Below, piece after piece: positions 1 through 10,889 of a stretch of DNA of 64,000 nucleotides. The translations under genes were made by a program, and so were the position numbers. Position 1 is the first letter of the stretch. Every line of letters begins with the position of its first letter. Location of the stretch: contig JAOVVO010000098.1 in the NCBI GenBank assembly GCA_028564675.1, positions 62,001-126,000 of the forward strand, given 5' to 3'. This stretch comes from Onchocerca lupi. Taxonomy: Eukaryota > Nematoda > Chromadorea > Rhabditida > Onchocercidae. The notes beneath the pieces are model-generated. The model searched no databases, had not been told where the DNA came from, and was given only the letters and a program-made list of their open reading frames with translations.

Positions 1-238
1 TCCTTTTTCCTAAATTTATGAAGCTGCTGGCATTTCACTAGTTTACCTCAAATCAGATTTCAATTTCTTGTCTTCATGAGAGATGCAAACCTCATGAATT
101 TTCTTTTTTTTTCAACAAAGCTTAAGGAAATGAAAAAATGTAAAATCATTTTCTTACATAGTCCTGTTTTTACCATTATTTTCTTAGTGCTATTTACCAG
201 AGTAGCAAACAATTGTTATGACTTGTCGGATTATTTAG

Positions 239-1685
239 ACGTGTTCACCTTTCACTTCAAAGTTGCGATCATTCGAGCAACGTGAGATTCAACCGAATGA
301 ACGCGATGTTGATGTCGAATTTTTCGCACATTTATTGATCTTTTACATGATTAAGGAAGATTGGGCAAAAGTTTGTGTCTCTTTTTCTGATTATGTATAG
401 ATGGTATCCTAGTTTTGTTCAGATCCGTAACATCAGGAACTTTTGATATTAGATTCGTGAGAATAGATAAGGACATGAATTGATTTTACAAAACACCTGT
501 CACTTTACTGATTTTTGTAATATTCTTATAGTTTTCTGCCCGACTTCTGAGCCTTTCTATGTTTTTAGGCGCGCCAATGCCGTCTCCGCGCCGAAGCATC
601 GGTAACGAATATCCATTTGAATACTATCATGTTTGTCTGTCATCATCTGGAGGATGGTGATACTGGAGCTGCTCTTCATTTGATCAAGAATTCACATTTT
701 GATGATCAGATCAAGTATACTTTGTTGTAACACAGAATTTGGTCACATTTTCAATACCATTAATTTCTATTTCAGCTTAGTGAATTTTGATGTAGTCAGA
801 AATTCTTCAGAAATATTCTATTAAGAGAAAGAAGAGCTATCAAGGCTATGCTTAAGGAAAATTCGCTTGCTGATTTTCAGATCTATATTAAGAATGCAGA
901 AAAGTAGAGCAGATGATTTCTTCGTTGTTTTACAAATTTTATCGTTGCTGATCGGCTAGCTTTTGTTTTTGCTAAATTTTTTCTATCACATACTGCAATT
1001 TCGGCATTGTTTTTTCAGAGATCTGATGATGGAAGTACAGAAACGAATTATTTTATCAGTGTTGCGAATGGTTGAACGTACGTATATTAATATTGAAGGA
1101 AAAAAATTAGCTAAAATGTTTGATGCTGAGTCGAATGACGAATTACAAAAGGTTGTTGATATATAGAGATATATTTACTGATTTAAGCTGTTCAAGATTT
1201 TTGAGATGTTATTTGCCAGTTCTTTGTTAAGAAAACTTTTTCGTTATAATAAGGAAGTATTCAAGAGACCAAGTTGGTCGAATCATCGAACATACTAAGG
1301 TAGATTAAATGGAATAATGAAGCTGATAGCTTCATACGTCAAGTCATCAGCGAGCATCTTGTGACCGCAGAGTCCCATTGGTTCCAGATCACAAGAAATA
1401 ACTTCTTATTTAGTTTACACCATATTTTTAAAACTATCATTCCATTTCAGCTTTATTTCATGTTGCTCAAAGTTGCAGATTCTGGATCGAGTAGGTTGGG
1501 TAGTGGAGGATGATTATGTGATACCAAAAATGACGCCTCAGTTAATGCACAAGATTAAGAAACTGGATGCTTCATATGGACCAATCTCTGAAACATCTAC
1601 TAAAGTACCCTATGAAATGATGAAAGGCTCTGTTGATATTAATAAGCTCATTCAGTATGCCACATTTTTGGAGATTAACACTTAG
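239..1685 (+). CDS. csn-8: COP9 signalosome subunit 8-like protein (5' end missing)
   Basis: Five phase-compatible exons can be joined: about 239-370, 569-714, 811-903, 1019-1151 and 1479-1685 (stop). Together they give about 230 residues, near the usual CSN8 length of about 210. The start codon and first exon must lie further left, and the 5' edge of the first listed exon is uncertain (acceptor at 238 or 262). The family signs are an early helix pair with FYMIKEDWAKAR, matching the 'L-x-x-x-D-x-x-x-A-R' stretch of CSN8; a winged-helix part with the GW turn (VGWVVEDDYVIPK); and a C-terminal helix ending YATFLEINT, like the 'Y-x-x-FLE' end of CSN8. CSN8 belongs to the CSN8/PSMD8/EIF3K family and is a subunit of the complex that removes NEDD8 from cullins. 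RPN12 (PSMD8) has a similar C-terminus and is the main alternative, but the N-terminal half fits CSN8 better. The family is well supported; the exact subunit is inferred. Confidence 0.7.
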
Positions 1686-1772
1686 TGGGAATTTTTCCTG
1701 TGATAGGTTTTTTTTTGTCGCTTTTTTCTGATTCTCTTTCTTTTTTTCCTACTTGTTCAGAAACTGTTTCTG

Positions 1773-1778
1773 AATAAA
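1773..1778 (+). terminator. Candidate polyadenylation signal for the CSN8-like gene
   Basis: An AATAAA hexamer lies about 90 bases after the stop codon at 1683-1685 and follows a T-rich 3' UTR. It is the only such signal close to the stop. Confidence 0.55.
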
Positions 1779-4700
1779 ACATTCAAATTCAAATCATTTT
1801 CTTGACCGACAAATGAGTGCATTTCATGAGTGCGTGAAGTGTTTGCATCATGTTCCAATTTTCATCCAGAAACCATCTGCACCTGCACTACCTATTGTTT
1901 CATTTTTCTATTAGGTAACTGGGACTTCGTATTAGTTCGCATTGTATTCTTTATGTGAGAATTAGTAGAATTCATTAACCGATTTGTCAATCACCATGGA
2001 GGCATATCAGGTGCTTTGGCTATTTCCAGAAAAGTTCGAAAGTTCCGCAGTGTACATCAAAATAAAAGTAGCGGGATCAGTAATGCTGAAAAGAATTCAT
2101 GCCAAATTTTAGAAAGAGGTTAAACAAAGTTTAAGTGTATGTTTAGGAGATAAAATGATAAATTTACTTTAATTGGTATATTAAGTTTTGCAACCAATTA
2201 AATTTTGAATTAAAGGCTTTCCTGGAATATCTTTAACTGATGAAACTGATATGACAAAAGTACATTTGATTCGATGGTTACCATGATTGGAATATCGCAG
2301 AAGTAATTTTTATCTAATGTTTCTTTTCATTTTAGATAATTGGAACGTTGCTGACTATATTCTATCCAGTCAACATTAATCTTGCGCTAAACATTTCAAG
2401 CACGTTAAATATCATTAATATCATAGAATAACAAGTTACAGAATATCACCGAATTAACTATATCATAGAATGAGCATGGAATGAACATATTTGAATTTAA
2501 AAGCCAACAGACAATGATGGTATTAGTACACGGAATGGGATACCCAGAGTGATTTCATTAAATGGCATTCCCTTTGCTTTGGCTATGAATAGATAACGAA
2601 ATCCCTGAAGTAGCCTTGAAACCATAAATAAATGGTATTTAGGAACATATTTCGACATCATGGTTTTTAATATTCTACTTCTTCATTATCGTTTTCTCAG
2701 ATTTTCTGGAAAATTTCTTTTTACTATTTCTTGAACATTATAAGTGATCTCAAACATTTCCTCATCTCGCAAAATATCTATTAATTTTTTCCGTTTTATG
2801 TATGCAACAAGAAACTAAGTAAAACGAATTTATGACGATGTGTTTTATAAAATGTTGGACAGACTTCTTTTTGAATTGCGTTTGAAATGCGACCAATTAT
2901 TTTCAGAAAGCAGATGATTCTTAAGCGGTTGATCTACGTAAGTTTCACTATTCAAGTCTCAACATAAAAGCGGATTTTAATAGGAACTAATACTTCAAAA
3001 TGAAAAATAAATACTTCGGTGCAAGTATATTAGCTTATTTCTCCAAGCAACAGCTTATTCTCCCGAATGCAGATTTCCTGGCATATTTCACTTTGAAATC
3101 AGTTCAATTTTTAAATCTTTGAGACGCCGCAAATTTAAATCAGAAAAATCTGAAATCAAGGAAAAATATAGCTGCTAATAATTATATCATAACAAACAGA
3201 ATAATAAAACTGCAAATTGATTTAATTTCATTTTTTTATGAAATTAAAGAAAAAAATTCTTTTGAATGATCCGTAATGAATCGGATAGATCCAAACAAGA
3301 GATATGAATATTAAGGAGATATTATTCTGATGCAAATTTCATTTCGCAGTAGTAGATTTTGCCACGTTTCAGACGAGATCAGCTATATATATAGTTCTGT
3401 GTATGCGGCATGCGAAAACTGAGTTGCAAAAATCTTCAAGTCACTCAGGTGTTAAAGTAATGAATACCGTAATCCTTTAATTAACTTTTTATTTCTGACA
3501 GGTGAAATTGCACATTCTGCAACAAGTTTGGGAATGCTCAAAACTAATTATTCCATGTTTATTGTTTCGTATATTAATACATCAAAATTGATCAGTTATT
3601 TATAGATCTCAACGAACAATATAAGAATAGAGCAGTGCAATCGCTCTCAGTTGTGTTTAAAAAGTATTTAGTTTTGCTTTTTTCACATTCCTGATATCAG
3701 ATAATAGTTTTAGAAAGTAAGCATGAAAAATCTCAATTATAATCTTAGTTTTCTTATATTTACTATCAAGAACAGCAAATTGGACAATGTTTTTATTATT
3801 CTGGAAAAGTCAAAGAACGTCAAAGAGCATCCAAATCCAAAGTTGAGAATTTATGAGAAGCATAAAAAGTGCACAAAGTGCATGATAAGGTTGTGCTATT
3901 CATGGATGTGAATCTTTATTAATTCATCATATCATCAGAAGTTGAATGCTCTTAGTTTATGACTGATGTGTGCTGAAAACATGTGTCATTTGATTGCATG
4001 TTATGCCTTGTGGGACAGGAAGAGCAGGGAGAATGGAAGCAGTTGAGATGGTGTAGGTCAAACCAGACAAATTTAAAAGTTAATTGTATTTGAACAAAAT
4101 AATAACAGAGAGAATCAATTAAATTCAAAAACAATGGCCTTTCCCAACTCGGAGTTCCAGTTCCTACTTCTGTTTGCAAAGTTTCTTCGGCATCATAATT
4201 GAGGTAGATGAAAAATGTAAATATTATTGTCACGATGGAGCAATATTTTGCTCTGTTTATCAGAATGAAATGTCACATAATACTGCCAAAATATTTAATA
4301 ATATATTTTGACGATTTTCAGAATTTTTTGCGATATAGGTAATTGTTTCCCCATAGCTTATTTAGCTGAGTTTTTCAAAATTCATTGCGGATTCGATTTT
4401 TCAAACAATATAATTTCTCCATTTCAAATTGAGTTTACAGACACACAATAATGAATTGACGACTTCAAAGACAGTCATGTCTAATTCATTGTCGCATGTT
4501 TTGCTGTTTTTAAAAGTATAATGTCTATCATTTGCAAAGTTAAAGAAAAGAAATGGTGAAAGATATCATATCTTTTGAAACTAGCAAATCCTTATCTGCT
4601 GTTATTAAGAATTATTCAGATCAGAGAAGCTGCAACAAATGACGAGAAGTGACTTAGCGTAATGCATAAGTATTCTTTGTTTATCAAAATGACACCATGG

Positions 4701-5806
4701 GATATTAGTCGTCAGAAAGCCGTTTAAAAAATCAAATCTGCCAAGAAGTTATCCGAATTAGGCAAAATCGATTTCTTTAAAGCCAGCAAATTGGTCAATT
4801 AATGTTGCACTATATAAAATAGAACGAAAGATCACAAAAAACCAAGACAATTGCTCTACTTATCATTAACGTTATTCATTTTGATTGGAATTTGTACTAA
4901 ATTTATTGCATGTTGACTGCAAATTTCACGTACTTGCGTCAAGCAGTTTTGTCTTCGTGGCTATTCATGATTCATTAGGTTGACACACCATGTAATCAAT
5001 GCCGAACTAAAATTCAAAAACTTTTTCTATTCATTTTATAAACATCTTTTTATAATTGATTTTAGTCTTCTAGAAGCAGGTATATTTTATACCAGTTACT
5101 TACAGCAACTTAGGAGTTTATGATACACAAACACCATCTCTTCAATGAATGGTGAAATTACACTTAAATTCGAAATAAATTACTTTTTAGTGATACTATA
5201 ATGCATTTATCCTGTATATTTGGAAAAATTCAAAAAAAATAAACCATCCACCAGGAACCTTTCAATTAGACTGTCTTGATCGAATATTATTCAGTGTATT
5301 CTCTGATCCAAAATCTGATAAACAACAAATAATTATCCAACCAGGATCGGGGTACTTCAGGTAGTTGATTGGGGAACTTCAAATAGATTTGAACTAATAT
5401 TCAAATAACACTCGAACAATGACGTAGAAGATCTGATGTTTTGAGGTAGAATTATAAATAATTTAATCATATGGGTCGGTACTTCACAGAGATGTCTCAG
5501 AGAAAATTTGGGTGATGAGAAGTTTGGCAAAGTGTATAAAAAAGATTTCTGAAGTTTCTATGCAAACGGATGAAACCCTATCGAAGCACGGTGTTGGTTT
5601 TTCATTGGGCGGAAAGAATCTTGAAAAAGAGAAATTCAATAATAGAAATTCTGAGCAACAAGACGAGAAGGATAATTGGACTACAAGAAAATCAAAATGA
5701 AGAAGGACTTTTTAGTTTAGGAAAACTCATTGATTAAGATGAAAGGGATGCGAAGAATATTGGTAGCATAAAAGGAACGGCTTAAAAAAATACATCAAAT
5801 AATGAA

Positions 5807-5856
5807 TTGCATTTAGAATATAACTGGATAGAATTTCAGTTATATTCTAAATGCAA
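5807..5856. repeat. Perfect inverted repeat, 19-bp arms
   Basis: The left arm 5807-5825 (TTGCATTTAGAATATAACT) is the exact reverse complement of the right arm 5838-5856, with a 12-base spacer. The right arm also starts a longer segment repeated about 195 bases downstream. Confidence 0.85.
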
Positions 5857-6165
5857 CTGAAGAAATTAGATTTCTTGCTAAAATATGTATGAAAACAAAA
5901 TAAATTATGTTGTGAACCCTTCATATGAATAACGAAGAGAATCTGAAATTCTGAAGTAGAAAAACACAGATAATTCGACCAAGTGGATGGACATTATCCA
6001 AAGGTATTTGGAAAAAAGTTTGCATAAAGTGAATTTATATTTTTAATGCAATTGAAGAAATTGGATTTATTGCTGAACTATAAAGGAACCAAATGAATTC
6101 AAGTCATACGCATTAGTATTTTCAAATTTATGTAAGAAAAATGAAGAAATTGGATGCATTTTGCA
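5840..6165 (+). repeat. Decayed local direct repeats
   Basis: A segment at 5840-5875 (TTATATTCTAAATGCAACTG, then AAGAAATTAGATTTCTTGC) recurs at 6035-6070 with a few substitutions. Its core TGAAGAAATTGGAT appears a third time near 6141. The spacing of copies 1 and 2 is 195 bases. It may be the remains of a repeated coding sequence or of a transposon; all frames are now broken by stops. Confidence 0.55.
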
Positions 6166-6845
6166 AAAGAAAGGATTGGAAAGATTTTCGGAGAAGTATG
6201 GGAATAATGTTAAGAGCATTAATTATTAATTTGAAAAGAGAATGGCAATATACATTATTGCATTTACTTATCCTATTGGTTTTGGAAATTTTAGCAATGA
6301 TAGAAACCTAAAAGGCTCAAACTGTTTTTCAGATTTTTTGAAATCTTAAACTTTTTCAGCCATGCGAAATTCAATTTAATTAACTCGTAATGATTTTTCT
6401 GCTTACGAAGCATGACAATATATTTTATTCGGAAAACTTTGGGTAAACTGAAATAAATTCGCTGAATCGTCCAGGCACTTGGAACCGTGAATCCATGAAC
6501 TGTATGGTGGATTTGAAAAACTTGCTCTGATAACTAACTTCTAGTGCCATTTAAGCCTATGTGCAACTATGGAATTGTGCCAATATGTGAAGCAAGTTCT
6601 ACTGAATGTTAATAAAGTCCCAGCAACATTTCATAGTGAAGTTTGGCAAAATCAACTTTAGATAGAACTTCTTCCATTATTTAGCTTATTTCTATTCATT
6701 GAGCGAAATATTAATAGACGTATGAATTCATGAATGATTTGTAATCTGATGTTGTATAAGCTAACAAATTTAACGGTTTTAATCATTTATAAGAAAAAGA
6801 TTCCGAAATATATTTCTAATCTTGAATCTGTGATATTTCTAATCA

Positions 6846-7529
6846 TTGTACTATTTCTACTCTCATCTGCGTTATTGCTCTCTAATCAGTGCTGTAATTT
6901 CTAGCAATGAATCTGGTAATACTCAATATTTTATTTATCGCGCTATTCCAGCAATTTTCTTCTTTTTTCTTTTTTCTTTTTTTTTTTCTTTTTTTTTTTT
7001 AACGAATTCATTTATTCAGCATGTTATATGTTTTAGTACAGATGTATCAGAAATAAACGATACATCATTATTCAGCTTACTGAATCATTTTTTTCGTGAA
7101 GAATACGCTTATGACAGTGACGAAAGTGTCATGTTCCATTTTTTTGCATCAGATTCTTTCCTTGTTCTTAACGTACGACCCGAAATTCTGTTTCGGCAGA
7201 AGAAGTAGAAAGTCAAAATCCTTCCCAATATTGAACTTGATGCCAATCTTTCAATGGTATTACTGGATGGTCGAAATGATGATGGTGATAATTACCATTG
7301 TTATCAGTCCAATTCAATTTACTTAATATTCGCATTACCAGTGCCTAATATGGACACCTTATTGAATGCAGAAGTGTTTTCAATAAGGCAATGTCAAAAC
7401 ACAGTAGATAGATCAATAGACTGGTGTAGTTGTGTGAACGGGTTCTATGAAGTAGTTTTGCAAGTTCTGTGTAATACCATTGCTGATATCGATGTGTGTT
7501 GCACACACCGGAAAATATTTTATCGATAG
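6846..7529 (+). pseudogene. Long reading frame broken by one TAG; possible pseudogene
   Basis: A single frame runs from 6846 to 7529 and is interrupted only by TAG at 7206-7208. The first part includes a T-rich tract that encodes a run of phenylalanines, and is unlikely to be coding. From the acceptor-like ATTTATTCAG at 7020 onward the composition is more protein-like: FFREEYAYDSDESVMFHFF before the stop, and CQNTVDRSIDWCSCVNGFY after it, with several cysteines. I do not recognise a family. It could be a decayed gene, a real exon pair whose intron spans the stop, or chance. A further exon-like piece lies at 7680-7793. Confidence 0.3.
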
Positions 7530-7919
7530 CAGCGCATTTTTCCAATCGTTTAGTTGTTTGCTTCCATAGTGGATTGCAAATGATTATGCTGACGTATCCA
7601 TCCTGTGAACTTTTCCATTTCTTTACGTAACTCATTTATAATTCATTTAAAAACATTTAATTTGAGATACTCAGCCTCAGTTTTTACTCTCGACGCACTC
7701 AGTGATGCAAACTCTCGAGCATTGAACAATTTTCGTTTGCTGCATCCTTATCATTGTGAATTGGATTATCAACAAACATTGCCAAAAAAATGAAACTCCA
7801 ATTAAATTAAGTTGCTTATGTACAGCAACAACTACGTTGGAAATGTGAGTGCAATTTAAAATTTTTCATTTATTCATTGCTTATTTAACGGTGAGCACTT
7901 CGAGAACTCAAAAATTGTA

Positions 7920-8040
7920 GGTAAAATTATTTAGCGATATACGAAAATTGTCTATTTATATTTATAAATTACCTAATTTATACTAAAATTATCTAATTAT
8001 ATGCAAAAATTATCTAATTATATATATAATATATATATAA
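7920..8040. repeat. Diverged AT-rich tandem repeat, period about 21
   Basis: About five imperfect copies of a unit like AAAATTATCTAATTATATGC run in tandem. The last two copies are nearly identical, and the array ends in a short TA run. Confidence 0.6.
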
Positions 8041-9250
8041 ATCAAATCATTTGAGGACTCTAAACCATGTTGTAGACTAAAATAATACTAAATAAGCAGC
8101 AATTTCTGTAAAAACTTTAAATCACATATTCTTTTCTCGAATCAAGAATAAATTTGATGAAAATATTTTCCAGTTTTTGATTGACCAATTGCGTTTCACA
8201 AAATCAGTCCGGTAAACTAGTAAATTTAAGTATGTAGAAAATGGAAAGATTTTGACCTATAAAAAAAGGAATAGAAAGATCTGTTGAATTGTTTATTAGA
8301 AAAGTAGTTCCAAATATTCAATTAAAATAGAATTTGATTATAATGGAAAATCTAGGGCAATTCCATGATATTATTATTATTCATTTAATCTTCATCATTT
8401 CAATATATTTTTTCAGTATTTTTTTCTAATATTTTAACATTCTGTAAATCATTAACTATGTTAAAAACATGGACTACTAAAGTACAACCATTTATATCTA
8501 CTGGTTTGTGTCGTTTAAATTGCCTTTAAATTAAGTTTTCTGCACAGTTAAAAATGCAGTTTTTCTTACACTTTTTCATTTAGAAAATCTAATAAAGAGA
8601 ATTTTTTTGTCAACAATAAGTTTCCCGCAAATATAATTTACATCGGTGATTAGTTAGTGTTTAATATCATCTTTATATTTCTTTTTTTTTTTGGGAATTC
8701 CGCTTGGATGAAAATTTTTGGAATTCACATTTGCCAGTTACTCAAGCAAACAATTAAAGAATGAGATTCCCTCTAACTGGTTTAGGGAAATTTTCAAATT
8801 TTGAAAATTAGCTTTCCGATCGGCGAAAGAGCTTAAGCAGGATTAGATAACTAGGAATGACGCTTGTTCTAGTACCGTCATTCTTGATTATCATTATCAA
8901 ATGTGGAATTTGTCGGATGTTCTGAAATAAGATTATGAATCCTGGAAATTTTGATCCCAAATCTAAGCCAAATCTGAGAATATATTCGACATTTTTCTTA
9001 AGTCTCAATTTTCTACTTCATAATCATCAATTATCGGTAAAAAGAATATTATCTACGCCAATATTTTCAAAAATGAGTGATGTTGGGCAGCCCATAAATC
9101 CTTCGTAACTAATGATGTAGTAGTAATTCGTAATTCAAACTAACTGCTCGATGTTTTATGATTATTAAAAATGTTTTTGAAGCATTTTTTCTATTTCTCA
9201 ATAATTTCCAGTCCTGCTATTAATCTCTGATACAAATATCCAGCAAAACA

Positions 9251-10889
9251 ATGTTAATTATTTTGGCTTTAATCTGCTTCTCGATTCTCTTCCAGTCAAA
9301 TTCATCGCTCATATTTCCAAAAGGTTAGCTTTTTACTAATTGTTAACTAGTTTTATAAATATATTTTGACAGTCTTATCAAAACGTTTTCGGAATTAATA
9401 TTCCAATCCCTGGTTGTTCAAATAAGATTCTTTTTGATGATAATTTAACGGGACTATATATCAGTTTCTGGAATTTCAATTCTCAGTATACTGTGCCCGA
9501 AATTTCAACTTAAACTTAAATGAAAATTTCATAAAAAACATCTGAAAATCTGCTGCTTAAATTACAAGAACTTTAGTGAAAGTCCCAAGTGACTGTATGC
9601 AAGCAATGTGTGAGGCAGATTCAGGATGTGTTCCAGAAGGTTGCGACACGGATATCCATGGAAGGTATGGATGCGGCTATTTTCGACTCAACATCTTTCA
9701 CTATAAAGTATGGGTGCTTGTCTCTTAATTGAATTTTTTTTTTTTGTCATTTCTGTACTTAAAATGTGATGGTTGTTTTCTGTTAATTGTTTAAAGAACA
9801 AGGATTCTGCCATCTATCAGTTCAAATATCAATTTAACTAAGAGAAATCAAAAAGATCTCGATATCATTACTTCTAATTTCAATATTTTCATACGGTTTG
9901 AGATCTCTTATCGATGAAAATTTAATCAGTGCTTTAATCGTTTTTCAATGCATCTTTGGAATATCAATGTCTTTTAGCAAAAAAAAGCAGCATAAAACAG
10001 GTAGTTTTTTTTGATTAAAAGTTCTTATAAACGGAAGGAATTGATAATACGGAATTAGAAGAATAGGTTAATAATTCAAATTATAGCTATGTTATCAACC
10101 GGGTAAAGAAGACGATCAGGATGAGGAAGAGGCATGGTTAATGTGCGCCAAAAATTATGAGTGCTCTCAGGAATGCGTTCGGGTAATTCAATTTTTTTCA
10201 ATTTGCATGGATGTTAAGCAGTTTTGAAGTATTCCTTGGCATTTCTTTGATGAAGAATGTCGGCAAAAATGAGATAACTAAACTTATCTAGTTTCCTCTA
10301 TCGATCGAGTCATACTCAACATTTCTTGCATTTTATTTCTTAAAACTAATTCAAAAAATACACTAAATTACATTTTTAATTATTAATCACTTTTAATGAT
10401 ACTTCTAATTTCGTAAGATTTCTCAGAATAAGGATAAATAATTCTTTCAAAACTAATGGATTGTGTTTTTAGGTGTATTTCTGAACTTATTAATAAGCTA
10501 GTAAGTAAATCATAATGCTATTAGGAGAAAAGGAAGGGGGGATTGAAAAAACGTATCATCACTTGCATGTAGAATTTATTTCGCCTCAAAAGTTTCAAAT
10601 TATTCCATTCATTGCCATTTCATTTTTGGAAAATTTTTGTTCAAAAATACTATATCTCTGCTAGATTTTTAGCTCCATTTTTGATCATTTTCAATTGAAA
10701 AATAGAAATTTGGAATAACTAGTATTTTCTAAATTTCAGCGACTAAGTAATCGTTATAAGCTGAAATGCTACGGGAAAAGTGAATGCGAAACTCTAGCAA
10801 GAATTCATGATGGCGGTGCAAATGGCTGCCGCTCCAAGGATACATTAGCCTACTGGAATACTGTAAAAGAAAAATGTCCATACTGTTAA
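9251..10889 (+). CDS. Invertebrate-type (destabilase) lysozyme, secreted
   Basis: Four exons with matching phases, 9251-9323, 9577-9707, 10087-10182 and 10740-10889, encode 149 residues. Residues 1-20 (MLIILALICFSILFQSNSSL) form a signal peptide. The rest is a single i-type lysozyme domain, a cysteine-rich fold that cleaves peptidoglycan and in some members cleaves isopeptide bonds. Diagnostic features are GCGYFRLN at 56-63, the paired cysteines CAKNYECSQECV, the CYGKSECETLARIHDGG stretch and the YWNTV helix before the C-terminal CPYC. Length and order fit the family. The usual catalytic Asp is kept (Asp50), but the position of the catalytic Glu in the C-x-x-E-S-G-C motif is Asp39, and the CLxCIC motif reads CMQAMC, losing one cysteine. 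Activity may therefore be reduced or different. An acceptor-like CCAG lies just before the ATG. The likely role is antibacterial defence or digestion outside the cell. Confidence 0.9.

Larger units (their letters stand above)
1800..9230. other. Long gene-poor AT-rich gap
   Basis: No exon set with matching splice phases and a recognisable product was found here on either strand. It holds scattered stop-rich AT sequence, an inverted repeat at 5807-5856, decayed local repeats at 5840-6165, a stop-broken reading frame at 6846-7529 and an AT-rich tandem repeat near 7920-8040, each listed separately. A short exon-like stretch at 7680-7793 (VFTLDALSDANSRALNNF and onwards) follows a CAG and might belong with the broken frame. 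Confidence 0.6.
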
